Positions 24,233 through 36,519 of a stretch of DNA of 64,000 bases are shown here, in pieces. Below the pieces are notes generated by a model that worked only from the letters and a program-made list of their open reading frames with translations, made no database searches and was not told the origin of the DNA. Both the position numbers and the translations under genes were made by a program. The stretch is from Calliopsis andreniformis (lineage: Eukaryota; Arthropoda; Insecta; Hymenoptera; Andrenidae), in NCBI RefSeq assembly GCF_051401765.1, contig NW_027480482.1, positions 2,294,001 through 2,358,000 on the forward strand, read 5' to 3'. Position 1 is the stretch's first letter. Every line of letters begins with the position of its first letter.

Positions 24233-27200
24233 ATGCTCAATCCTCAATCCTCAATCCTCAGTCCTCAGTCCTCAATCTTCAATCCTCAAACCTCAATCCT
24301 CAACCGTCAGTCCTCATTCTCCATCCTCAATCCTCAATCCTCAATCCTCAATCTTCAATCCCCAATACTCAATCTTCAATCCTCAATCCTCAATCCTCAA
24401 TCCTCAATCCTCAATCCTCAGGTATCAATACTCAATCTTCAATACTCAATCCTCAATCCTCAATCCTCAATCCTCAATCCTCAATCCTCAACCATCAATC
24501 CTCATTCCTCAAACCTCAATCCTCAACCCTCAGTCCTCATCCTCAATTCTCAATCCTCAATCCTCAATCGTCAATCCTCAATCTTCAATCCTCAATAATC
24601 AATCTCCGATCCTAGATCCTCAATCCCCAATCTTCAATCGTTAATCCTCAATATTCAATCCTCAATCCCCAGTCATCAATCTTCAATCCTCAATGCTCAA
24701 TCCTCAATCCTCAGTCCTCAATATTCAATCATCAATATTCAATCTTCAATCCTCAATCCTCATTCCTCAATCCTCGATCCTCAATCCTCAATTTTCAACC
24801 CTCAATCCTCAATCCTCAATACTCAATCCTCAATCTTCAATCCTCAATACCCAATCTTCAATCCTCAATCCTCAATCCTCAATCCTCAATCCTCAATCTT
24901 CAATCCTCAACACTAATCTTCAATCCTCAATCCCCAATCCTCAATCCTCAATCCTCATTCTTCAATCCTCAATACCCAATCCTCAATTTCAATCCTCAAT
25001 CCTCAATCCTCATTTCTCAATCCTCAATCTTCAACCCTCAGCCCTCATCCTCCATCCTCAGTACTCAATCCTCTATCCTCAATCTTCAATCCTCAATACT
25101 CAATCTTCGATCCTCATTCCTCAATCCTCAATCCTCAATCCTCAATCTTCAATCGCCAATACTCAATCTGCAATCCCCAATACTCAAACCTCAATCCTCA
25201 ATCCTCATTACTCAATCCTCAATACCCAATCCTCAATCCTCAATCCTCAATCCTCAATCCTCAATATTCAATCATCAATACTCAATCTTGAATACTCAAT
25301 CTTCAATCCTCAATACTCAACCTTCAATCCTCAATCCTCGATCCTCAATCCTCAATCCTCAATCCTCAGGCATCAATACTCAATCTACAATATTCAATCC
25401 ACAATCCTCAATCCTCAATCCTCAGGCACCAATACTCAATCTACAATATTCAATCCACAATCCTTAATCCTCAATCCACAATCCTCAACCTTCAATACTC
25501 AATACTCAATCTTCAATCCTCAATCCTCAATCCTCAATCCTCAATCCTCAATCCTCAATCCTCAATCCTCAATCCGCAATATTCAATCCTCAATACTCAA
25601 TCTTCAATCATCAATCCTCAATCCTCAATTCTCAGTCGTCAATCCTCAGTCATCAATCCTCAATCTTCAATACTCAATCGTCAATCCTTAGTCCTCAATC
25701 CTCAATCCTCAATCATCGTTCCTCAAACCTCAATCCTCAACCCTCAGTCTTCATCCTCAATCCTCAAACCTCAATCCTCAATCCTCAATATTCAATCATC
25801 AATACTCAATCTTCAATCCCCAATCCTCATTCCTCAATCCTCAATCCACATTCTTCAATCCTAAATACCCAATCCTTAATCTTCAATCCTCAATCCTCAA
25901 TCCTCAATTCTCAATCCTCAATCCTTAATCCTCATTCTTCAATCCTCAATACCCAAACCTCAATCTTCAATCCTCAATCCTCAATCCTCAATCCTAATTC
26001 CTCAATCCTCATTCTTCAATCCTCAATACCCAATCCTCAATTTCAATCCTCAATCCTCAATCCTCATTTCTCAATCCTCAATCTTCAACCCTCAGCCCTC
26101 ATCCTCCATCCTCAGTACTCAATCCTCTATCCTCAATCTTCAATCCTCAATACTCAATCTTCGATCCTCATTCCTCAATCCTCAATCCTCAATCCTCAAT
26201 CTTCAATCGCCAATACTCAATCTGCAATCCCCAATACTCAAACCTCAATCCTCAATCCTCATTACTCAATCCTCAATACCCAATCCTCAATCCTCAATCC
26301 TCAATCCTCAATCCTCAATATTCAATCATCAATACTCAATCTTGAATCCTCAATCTTCAATCCTCAATACTCAACCTTCAATCCTCAATCCTCAATCCTC
26401 AATCCTCAATCCTCAATCCTCAGGCATCAATACTCAATCTAAAATATTCAATCCACAATCCTCAATCCTCAATCCTCAGGCATCAATACTCAATCTACAA
26501 TATTCAATCCACAATCCTTAATCCTCAATCCACAATCCTCAACCTTCAATACTCAATACTCAATCTTCAATCCTCAATCCTCAATCCTCAATCCTTAATC
26601 CTCAATCCTCAATCCTCAGTCCTAATTCCTCAATCCTCATTCTTCAATCCTCAATACCCAATCCTCAATTTCAATCCTCAATCCTCAATCCTCATTTCTC
26701 AATCCTCAATCTTCAACCCTCAGCCCTCATCCTCCATCCTCAGTACTCAATCCTCTATCCTCAATCTTCAATCCTCAATATTCAATCTTCGATCCTCATT
26801 CCTCAATCCTCAATCCTCAATCCTCAATCTTCAATCGCGAATACTCAATCTGCAATCCCCAATACTCAAACCTCAATCCTCAATCCTCATTACTCAATCC
26901 TCAATACCCAATCCTCAATCCTCAATCCTCAATCCTCAATCCTCAATCCTCAGGTATCAATACTCAATCTTCAATACTCAATCCTCAATCCTCAATCCTC
27001 AATCCTCAATCCTCAATCCTCAACCATCAATCCTCATTCCTCAAACCTCAATCCTCAACCCACAGTCCTCATCCTCAATTCTCAATCCTCAATCCTCAAT
27101 CGTCAATCCTCAATCTTCAATCCTCAATAATCAATCTCCGATCCTAGATCCTCAATCCCCAATCTTCAATCGTTAATCCTCAATATTCAATCCTCAATCC

Positions 27201-28440
27201 CCAGTCATCAATCTTCAATCCTCAATGCTCAATCCTCAATCCTCAATCCTCAATCCTCAGTCCTCAATCCCCAATCCTCAATACTCTAACCTCAATCCTC
27301 AACCGTCAGTCCTCGTCCTCAATCCTCAAACCTCAATCGTCAATCCTCAATATTCAATCATCAATACTCAATCTTCAATCCTCAATCCTCAAACCTCAAT
27401 CCTCAATCCTCATTCTTCAATCCTAAATACCCAATCCTCAATTTCCAATCCTCAATCCTCAATCCTCAATTCTCAATCCTCAATCCTTAATCCTCAGACC
27501 TCAAACATCAATATTCAACCCTCAGTCCTCGTCCTCAATCCAGAACCCTCAATCCTCAGTCCTCAATATTCAATCATCAATATTCAATCTTCAATCCTCA
27601 ATCCTCAATCCTCAATTTTCAACCCTGAATCCTCAATCCTCAATACTCAATCCTCTATCTTCAATCCTCAATACTCAATATTCAATCCTTAATCCTCAAT
27701 CTGCAATCCCGAATCCCCAGTACTCAATCTTCAATCCTCAATGCTCAATCCTCAATCCTCAATCCTCAGTCCTCAGTCCACAATCTTCAATCCTCAAACC
27801 TCAATCCTCAACTGTCAGTCCTCATTCTCCATCCTCAATCCTCAATCCTCAATCCTCAATCTTCAATCCCCAATACTCAATCTTCAATCCTCAATCCTCA
27901 ATCCTCAATCCTCAATCCTCAATCCTCAGGTATCAATACTCAATCTTCAATACTCAATCCTCAATCCTCAATCCTCAATCCTCAATCCTCAATCCTCAAT
28001 CCTGAATGCTCAATCTTCAATCCTCAATCCTCAATCCTCAATCCTCAATCCTCAATCTTCGATCCTCAATACTCAATCCTCAATCGTCAACCCTCAATCT
28101 TCAATCCTCAATCCTCAGTCTTCAATCCTCAATCCTCATTCTTCAATCCTCAATACCCAATCCTCAATCTTCAATCCTCAGTCCGCAATCATCAATCCTC
28201 AATCCTCAATCCTCAATCCTCATTCTTCAATCCTCAATACCCAATCCTCAATCTTCAATCCTCCATCCTCAATCCTCAATCCTCAATCCACAATCCTCAT
28301 TCTTCAATCCTCAATACCCAATCCTCAATCTTCAATCCTCAATCCTCAATCCTCAATCTTCAATCTTCAATACTCAATCTCCAATCCTCAATCCTCAGAC
28401 CTCAAACCTCAATTCTGAATCCTCATTCCTGAATCCACAA

Positions 28441-28606
28441 TCTTCAGCCCTCAGTCATCAACAATCAGTTGTGTATCCTCAATCCTCAATAGAATATCCT
28501 CAATTCACAGTTTTCAATACTCAATACTCAATCTGCAATCTTCAAACCTCTATCCACAATCATCAATTCTCATCACTCAGCCCTCAACACTCTGTCCTCA
28601 ATGCTC
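28441..28606 (+). repeat. AGAATAT module, class B, copy 3
   Basis: Landmarks as in the block at 7,591; the gtgtat mark is at 28,471. Its left flank reads CCTGAATCCACAATC where copy 1 has CCTGAATCCTCAATC. Confidence 0.85.
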
Positions 28607-29670
28607 AATCCTCAATCCTCAATTCTCAATCTTCAATCCTCAATACTGAATCTTCAATCCTCAATCCTCAATCCTCAATACTCAATCCTCAATCCTCAAT
28701 CTTCAACACTCAGTCCCCAATCCTCAATCTTCAATCCTCAATACTCAATACTCAATCCTCAATCCTCAATCCTCAATCCTCAATCCTGAATGCTCAATCT
28801 TCAATCCTCAATCCTCAATCCTCAATCCTCAATCTTCGATCCTCAATACTCAATCCTCAATCGTCAACCCTCAATCTTCAATCCTCAATCCTCAGTCTTC
28901 AATCCTCAATCCTCAATCCTCAATCCTCAATCCTCAATCCTCAGTCTTCAATCCTCAATACTCCATCCTCAATCTTCAATCCTCAACCCTCAATCCTCAA
29001 TTCTCAATCCTCAATCCTCAATCCGCAGACCTCAAACATCAATACTCAACCCTCAGTCCTCGTCCTCAATCCACAACACTCAATCCTCAATCCTCAATAT
29101 TCAATCATCAATATACAATCTTCAGTCCTCAATCCTCGATCCTCAATCCTCAATACTCAATCCTCAATGTTCAATCCGCGATACCCAATCCTCAATCTTC
29201 AATCCTCAATCTTCAATACTCAATCCTCAATCCTCAATTCTCAATCCTCGATCCTCAGTCCTCAGTCCTCAAACCTCAATCCTCAACACTCAGCCCTCAT
29301 CCTCAATCCTCAATCCTCAGTCTTCAATCCTCAATCCTCAATCCTCAATCCTCAATCCTCAATCGTCAATCTTCAATCCTCAATACTCAATCTTCGATTC
29401 TCAATCCTCAATACTCAATCCTCAATCCTCATTCTTCAATCCTCAATACCCAATCCTCAATCTTCAGTCCTCCATCCTCAATCCTCAATCCTCAATCCAC
29501 AATCCTCATTCTTCAATCCTCAATACCCAATCCTCAATCTTCAATCCTCAATCCTCAATCCTCAATCCTCAATCTTCAATCTTCAATACTCAATCTCCAA
29601 TCCTCAATCCTCAGACCTCAAACCTCAATTCTGAATCCTCAATTCTGAATCCTCATTCCTGAATCCTCAA

Positions 29671-29836
29671 TCTTCAGCCCTCAGTCATCAACAATCAGTT
29701 GTGTATCCTCAATCCTCAATAGAATATCCTCAATTCACAGTTTTCAATACTCAATACTCAATCTGCAATCTTCAAACCTCTATCCACAATCATCAATTCT
29801 CATCACTCAGCCCTCAACACTCTGTCCTCAATGCTC
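29671..29836 (+). repeat. AGAATAT module, class B, copy 4
   Basis: Landmarks as in the block at 7,591; gtgtat is at 29,701, 1,230 bp after the previous copy. The pair of B blocks is thus repeated as a pair. Confidence 0.85.
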
Positions 29837-30328
29837 AACCCTCAATCCTCAATTCTCAATCTTCAATCCTCAATACTGAATCTTCAATCCTCAATCCTCA
29901 ATCCTCAATACTCAATCCTCAATCCTCAATCTTCAACACTCAGTCCCCAATCCTCAATCTTCAATCCTCAATACTCAATACTCAATCCTCAATCCTCAAT
30001 CCTCAATCCTCAATCCTCAATCCTCAATCCTCAATCCTCATTCTTCGATCCTCAATACTCAATCCTCAATCGTCAACCCTCAATCTTCAATCCTCAATAC
30101 TCAATCTTCAATACTCAATCCTCAATCCTCAATCCTCAATACACAATCCTCAATCTTCAATCCTCAATGCTCAATCCTCAATTTACAATCCTCAATCCTC
30201 AATCCTCAGACCTCAAACATCAATACTCAACCCTCAGTCCTCGTCCTCAATCCGCAACCCTGAATCCCCAACCCTCAACCATCGATCCTCAATACTCAAC
30301 CATCAATCCTCAATTCTCAATATTCAAT

Positions 30329-30384
30329 AGAATATACTGAACTCTGATGGTTCAATTCTCAATCCACAATATTCAATAATCAAA
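30329..30384 (+). repeat. AGAATAT module, class D, copy 2, with hairpin potential
   Basis: Same sequence order as the block at 9,472, with both stem arms (AGAAT/ATTCT and TGAAC/GTTCA) retained. Downstream sequence differs from copy 1 from about 30,391. Confidence 0.8.
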
Positions 30385-32017
30385 CCTCAATCCTCAAACA
30401 TCAATTCTCAACACTCAATCCCCAACACTCAATCCTCTCTCTTCAATCCTCCATCCACAACCCTCAATCCTCAAGCGTCAATCCTCAATCCTCAATCCTC
30501 AATCTTCAATCCTCAATCCTCAATCCTCAATTCTCAATACTCAATCCTCTATCCTCATACCTCAAACACCAATACTCAACCCTCAGTCCTCGTCCTCAAT
30601 ACACAACACTCAATCCTCAATCCTCAATCTTCAATCATCAATATACAATCTTCAGTCCTCAATCCTCGATCCTTAATCCTCAATCCTCAATCCTCAATGT
30701 TCAATCCGCGATACCCAATCCTCAATCTTCAATCCTCAATACTCAATCATCAATCCTCAATCCTCAATCCTCAATCCTCAATCCTCAATCCTCAATCATC
30801 AATTCTCAGTCCTCAATCCTCAGCCCTCAGTCCTCAAACCTCAATCCTCAACCCTCAGCCCTCATCCTCAATCTTCAATCCTCAATCCTCAATCCTCAAT
30901 CCCCAATACTCAATCTTCAATCCCCAATACTCTTTCTTCAATCCTCAATCCTCAATCCTCAATCCTCAATCCTCAATCCTCAATCCTCAATCCTCAATCC
31001 TCAATCCTCAATCCTCAGTCCTCAGTCCTCAATCCTCAATCCTGAATACTCAACTTTCAATCCTCAATCCTCAATCCTCAATCCTCAATCCTCAATACTC
31101 AATCTTCAATCCTCAATCCTCAATCGTCAATCCTCAATCCTCAATTTTCAATCCTCAACACTCAATCTTCAATCCTCAATCCTCAATCCTCAATCCTCAA
31201 TCCTCATTCTTCAATCCTCAATCCTCAATCCTCAATCATCAATTCTCAATCCTCAATCCTCAGCCCTCAGTCCTCAAACCTCAATCCTCAACCCTCAGCC
31301 CTCATCCTCAATCTTCAATCCTCAATCCTCAATCCTCAATCCCCAATACTCAATCTTCAATCCCCAATACTCTTTCTTCAATCCTCAATCCTCAATCCTC
31401 AATCCTCAATCCTCAATCCTCAATCGTCAATCCTCAATCCTCAATCCTCAATCCTCAATCCTCAATCCTCAATTCTCAATACTCAATCCTCAATCCTCAT
31501 ACCTCAAACACCAATACTCAACCCTCAGTCCTCGTCCTCAATACACAACACTCAATCCTCAATCCTCAATCTTCAATCCTCAATACTCAATCATCAATCC
31601 TCAATCCTCAATCCTCAATCCTCAATCCTCAATCATCAATTCTCAATCCTCAATCCTCAGCCCTCAGTCCTCAAACCTCAATCCTCAACCCTCAGCCCTC
31701 ATCCTCAATCTTCAATCCTCAATCCTCAATCCTCAATCCCCAATACTCAATCTTCAATCCCCAATACTCTTTCTTCAATCCTCAATCCTCAATCCTCAAT
31801 CCTCAATCCTCAATCCTCAATCCTCAATCCTCAATCCTCAATCCTCAGTCCTCAATCCTCAATCCTCAATCTTCAATTCTCAATCCTCAATCCTCAAACC
31901 TCAGTCCTCAGTCCTCAATCCTCAATCCTGAATACTCAACTTTCAATCCTCAATCCTCAATCCTCAATCCTCAATCCTCAATACTCAACCATCAATCCTC
32001 AATTCTCAATACTCAAT

Positions 32018-32043
32018 AGAATATCCTGAATTCTCAGGATTCT
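32018..32043 (+). repeat. AGAATAT module, class A hairpin, copy 3
   Basis: Arms AGAAT/ATTCT and CCTGA/TCAGG are intact. A class-C module follows 438 bp downstream; the A-then-C order recurs at 42.1, 54.8 and 56.8 kb with almost the same spacing. Confidence 0.88.
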
Positions 32044-32410
32044 ATACTCAAACCTCTATCCTCAACCCTGAGCCCTCATTCACAATCCTCAATCCTCAAT
32101 CTTCAATCCTCAATTCTCAATCCTCAATCCTCAGCCCTCAGTCCTCAAACCTCAATCCTCAACCCTCAGCCCTCATCCTCAATCTTCAATCCTCAATCCT
32201 CAATCCTCAATCCTCAATTCTCAATCCTCGATCCTCTGTTCTCAGTCCTCAAGCCTCAGTCCTCAACGCTCAGCCCTCGTCCTCAATCCTCAGTCCTCTG
32301 TCTTCAATCCTCAATCCTCAATCCTCAATCCTCAATCCTCAATCCTCAATCCTCAATCCTCAGTCCTCAAACCTCAATCCTGTATCCTCAATCCTGAATC
32401 CTCAATTTTC

Positions 32411-32567
32411 AGACCTCAGACCTCAACAATCAGTTGTCAATCCTCAATCCTCAATAGAATATCACTAATTCACAGTTTTCAATACTCAATACTCAATCTG
32501 CAATCTGCAAATCTCTATCCACAAACATCAATTCTCATCACTCAACCCTCAACACTCAGTCCCCAAT
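32411..32567 (+). repeat. AGAATAT module, class C, copy 1
   Basis: This block resembles class B but has CAGTTGTCAATCC in place of CAGTTGTGTATCC. It also has AGAATATCACTAATTCAC in place of AGAATATCCTCAATTCAC, and CAATCTGCAAATCTC. It ends with CAACACTCAGTCCCC. Five class-C copies are present. Classes B and C share the CACAGTTTTC core, so they are sister variants. Confidence 0.85.
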
Positions 32568-32944
32568 CCTCAATCTTCAATCCTCAATGCTCAATCCTCA
32601 ATCCTCAATCCTCAATCTTCAATCCTCAATTCTCAATCTTGAATCCCCAATACTCAATTTTCAATCCTCAATCCTCAATACTCAATCCTCAATCCTCAAT
32701 CCTCAACCCTCAGTCCTCAAACCTCAATCCTCAATCTTTAATCATAAATACTCAATCTTCAATCCTCAATCCTCAATCCTCGATCGTCAGTCTTCAATCC
32801 TCAATACTCAATCTTCAATCCTCAATCCTCAATCCTCAATCCTCAATCCTCAATATTCAATCATCAATACTCAATCTTCAATCCCCAATCCTCAAACCTC
32901 AATCCTCAATCCTCATTCTTCAATCCTAAATACCCAATCCTTAA

Positions 32945-34158
32945 TCTTCAATCCTCGATCCTCAATCCTCAATCCTCAATATTCAATCATCAATACTCAA
33001 TCTTCAACCCTCAATCTTCAATCCTCAATACTCAATCTTCAATCCTCAATCCTCAATCCTCAATCCTCAATCCTCAATCCTCAATCCTCAATCCTCAGGC
33101 ATCAATACTCAATCTACAATATTCAATCCTCAGTCCTTAATCCTCAATCCACAATCCTCAACCTTCAATACTCAATACTCAATCTTCAATCCTCAATCCT
33201 CAATCCTCAATCCTCAATCCTCAATCCTCAATCCTCAGGCATCAATACTCAATCTTCAATGCTCAATCCTCAATCCTCAATCCTCAATCCTCTTTCCCCA
33301 ACCCTCAATCCTCATTCCTCAAACCTCAGTCCTCATACTCAATTCTCAATTCTCAATCCTCAATTCTCAATCCTCAATCTTCAGACCTCAATAATCAATC
33401 TCCAATTCTTGATCCTCAATCCCCAATCTTCAATCCATAATCCTCAATCTTCAATCCCCAATCCCCAGTACTCAATCTTCAATCCTCAATGCTCAATCCT
33501 CAATCCTCAATCCTCAATCCTCAATCCTCAATCCTCAATCCTCAATCCTCAATCCTCAATCCTCAATATTCAATCATCAATACTCAATCTTCAACCCTCA
33601 ATCTTCAATCCTCAATACTCAATCTTCAATGCTCAATCCTCAATCCTCAATCCTCAATCCTCTTTCCCCAACCCTCAATCCTCATTCCTCGACCCTCAGT
33701 CCTCATACTCAATTCTCAATTCTCAATCCTCAATCCTCAATGCTCAATCTTCAATCCTCAATAATCAATCTCCAATCCTCAATCCTCAATCCTCAATTCT
33801 CGATCCTCAATCCTCAGGCATCAATACTCAATCTTCAATACTCAACCCTCAATCCTCACTCCTCAATCCTCAATCCTCAAACCTCAATCCTCAATCCTCA
33901 ATATTCAATCATCAATACTCAATCTTCAATCCGCAATCCTCAATCCTCAATCCTCAACCCTCAATCCTCATTCCTCAAACCTCAATCCTCAACCCTCAGT
34001 CCTCATACTCAATTCTCAATTCTCAATCCTCAATTCTCAATCCTCAATCTTCAGTCCTCAATAATCAATCTCCAATTCTTGATCCTCAATCCCCAACCTT
34101 CAATCCATAATCCTCAATCTTCAATCCCCAATCCCCAGTACTCAATCTTCAATCCTCA
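32945..34158 (+). repeat. Copy of the 2.95-4.17 kb segment
   Basis: Matches the end of macro-repeat P with a spacing of 29,991 bp at the anchor (3,498 against 33,489). Differences include CAGACCTCAATAATC near 33,382 where copy 1 has CAGTCCTCAATAATC, and CCTCGACCCTCAG near 33,688. The join to the preceding segment is at CTTCAATCCTCGATCC. Confidence 0.78.
33489..34158 (+). repeat. 670-bp higher-order unit, copy 5
   Basis: Anchor to anchor is exactly 670 bp. The CAATACTC mark near 33,610 is preceded by CAATCCT; the P copies have CAATCCA there, so this copy groups with those at 40.4, 59.9 and 62.8 kb. Confidence 0.8.
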
Positions 34159-35162
34159 ATGCTCAATCCTCAATCCTCAATCCTCAATCCTCAGTCCTCA
34201 GACCTCAATCTTCAATCCTCAAACCTCAATCCTCAACCGTCAGTCCTCATTCTCCAACTTCAATCCTTAATCCTCAATCCTCAATCTTCAATCCCCAATA
34301 CTCAATCTTCAATCCTCAATCCTCAATACTCAATCCTCAATCCTCAAGCCTCAGGCATCAATACTCAATCTTCAATACTCAATCCTCAATCCTCAATCCT
34401 CAATCCTCAATCCTCAACCATCAATCCTCATTCCTCAAACCTCAATCCTCAACCCTCAGTCCTCATCCTCAATTCTCAATTCTCAATCCTCAATCCTCAA
34501 TCCTCAATCTTCAATCCTCAATAATCAATCTCCGATCCTAGGTCCTCAATCCCCAACCTTCAATCGTTAATCCTCAATCTTCAATCCTCAATCCCCAGTC
34601 ATCAATCTTCAATCCTCAATGCTCAATCCTCAATCCTCAATCCTCAGTCCTCAATCCCCAATCCGTAATCCCCAAACCTCAATCCTCAACCGTCAGTCCT
34701 CGTCCTCAATCATCAAACCTCAATCATCAATCCTCAATATTCAATAATCAATACTCAATCTTCAATCTTCAATCCTCAATCCTCAAACCTCAATCCTCAA
34801 TCCTCATTCTTCAATCCTAAATACCCAATCCTCAATTTCCAATCCTCAATCCTCAATCCTCAATTCTCAATCCTCAATCCTTAATCCTCAGACCTCAAAC
34901 ATCAATATTCAACCCTCAGTACTCGTCCTCAACCCACAACCCTCAATCCTCAGTCCTCAATATTCAATCATCAATATTCAATCTTCAATCCTCAATCCTC
35001 AATCCTCAATCCTCAATCCTCAATCCTCAATCCTCAATTTTCAACCCTGAATCCTCAATCCTCAATACTCAATACTCTATCTTCAATCCTCAATACTCAA
35101 TCTTCAATCCTTAATCCTCAATCTGCAATCCCGAATCCCCAGTACTCAATCTTCAATCCTCA
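34159..35162 (+). repeat. 983-bp higher-order unit, expanded variant (1,004 bp)
   Basis: The anchors at 34,159 and 35,163 are 1,004 bp apart, 21 bp more than the usual 983, which is three heptamers. The left part follows the 11,066 version (CTTCAATCCTCAAACC). The part from about 34,660 follows the 16.9-kb version (AATCCCCAAACC). This unit is therefore a recombinant of two lineages. Confidence 0.75.
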
Positions 35163-36138
35163 ATGCTCAATCCTCAATCCTCAATCCTCAGTCCTCAGTC
35201 CTCAACCTTCAATCCTCAAACCTCAATCCTCAACCGTCAGTCCTCATTCTCCATCCTCAATCCTCAATCCTCAATCCTCAACCTTCAATCCCCAATACTC
35301 AATCTTCAATCCTCAATCCTCAATACTCAATCCTCAATCCTCAATCCTCAGGTATCAATACTCAATCTTCAATACTCAATCCTCAATCCTCAATCCTCAA
35401 TCCTCAATCCTCAATCCTCAACCATCAATCCTCATTCCTCAAACCTCAATCCTCAACCTTCAGTCCTCATCCTCAATTCTCAATCCTCAATCCTCAATCG
35501 TCAATCCTCAATCTTCAATCCTCAATAATCAATCTCCGATCCTAGATCCTCAATCCCCAATCTTCAATCGTTAATCCTCAATATTCAATCCTCAATCCCC
35601 AGTCATCAATCTTCAATCCTCAATGCTCAATCCTCAATCCTCAATCCTCAATCCTCAGTCCTCAATCCCCAATCCTCAATACTCTAACCTCAATCCTCAA
35701 CCGTCAGTCCTCGACCTCAATCCTCAAACCTCAATCATCAATCCTCAATATTCAATCATCAATACTCAATCTTCAATCCTCAATCCTCAAACCTCAATCC
35801 TCAATCCTCATTCTTCAATCCTAAATACCCAATCCTCAATTTCCAATCCTCAATCCTCAATCCTCAATTCTCAATCCTCAATCCTTAATCCTCAGACCTC
35901 AAACATCAATATTCAACCCTCAGTCCTCGTCCTCAATCCACAACCCTCAATCCTCAGTCCTCTATATTCAATCATCAATATTCAATCTTCAATCCTCAAT
36001 CCTCGATCCTCAATTTTCAACCCTGAATCCTCAATCCTCAATACTCAATCCTCTATCTTCAATCCTCAATACTCAATCTTCAATCCTTAATCCTCAATCT
36101 GCAATCCCGAATCCCCAGTACTCAATCCTCAATCCTCA
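35163..36138 (+). repeat. 983-bp higher-order unit, contracted variant (976 bp)
   Basis: Anchor to anchor is 976 bp, one heptamer less than the unit at 17,407, which it otherwise follows closely (spacing 17,749-17,756 bp). The variant anchor is at 35,623. Confidence 0.78.
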
Positions 36139-36519
36139 ATGCTCAATCCTCAATCCTCAATCCTCAGTCCTCAGTCCTCAATCTTCAATCCTCAAACCTC
36201 AATCCTCAACCGTCAGTCCTCATTCTCCATCCTCAATCCTCAATCCTCAATCCTCAATCTTCAATCCCCAATACTCAATCTTCAATCCTCAATCCTCAAT
36301 CCTCAATCCTCAATCCTCAATCCTCAGGTATCAATACTCAATCTTCAATACTCAATCCTCAATCCTCAATCCTCAATCCTCAATCCTCAATCCTCAACCA
36401 TCAATCCTCATTCCTCAAACCTCAATCCTCAACCCTCAGTCCTCATCCTCAATTCTCAATCCTCAATCCTCAATCGTCAATCCTCAATCTTCAATCCTCA
36501 ATAATCAATCTCCGATCCT

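Larger units (their letters stand above)
20860..25932 (+). repeat. Macro-repeat S, copy 2
   Basis: Second copy of 15.02-20.09 kb. The right boundary is clear: after CAATCCTTAATCCTC the first copy reads CAGACCTCAAACATC, while this copy switches to CATTCTTCAATCC, the start of macro-repeat Q copy 2. Confidence 0.85.
25931..30390 (+). repeat. Macro-repeat Q, copy 2
   Basis: Second copy of 5.60-9.53 kb, longer by about 525 bp through extra satellite around 27.5-28.0 kb. It contains two class-B modules (28,471 and 29,701) and a class-D module (30,329). Downstream it continues with CAAACATCAATTCTC, shared with 48.0 and 53.3 kb. Confidence 0.8.
30391..32944 (+). repeat. Macro-repeat T, copy 1
   Basis: This region recurs at 53.28-55.76 kb, with spacing 22,895 bp at 30,697 and 22,804-22,805 bp from the hairpin module (32,018) onward. 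The right part also recurs at 41.9-43.0 kb (spacing 10,054). It contains three staggered copies of a block starting CATCAATTCTCA at 30,797, 31,237 and 31,634. Each block continues with CAGCCCTCAGTCC and CAATACTCTTTCTTC. A class-A module and a class-C module follow. Confidence 0.8.
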
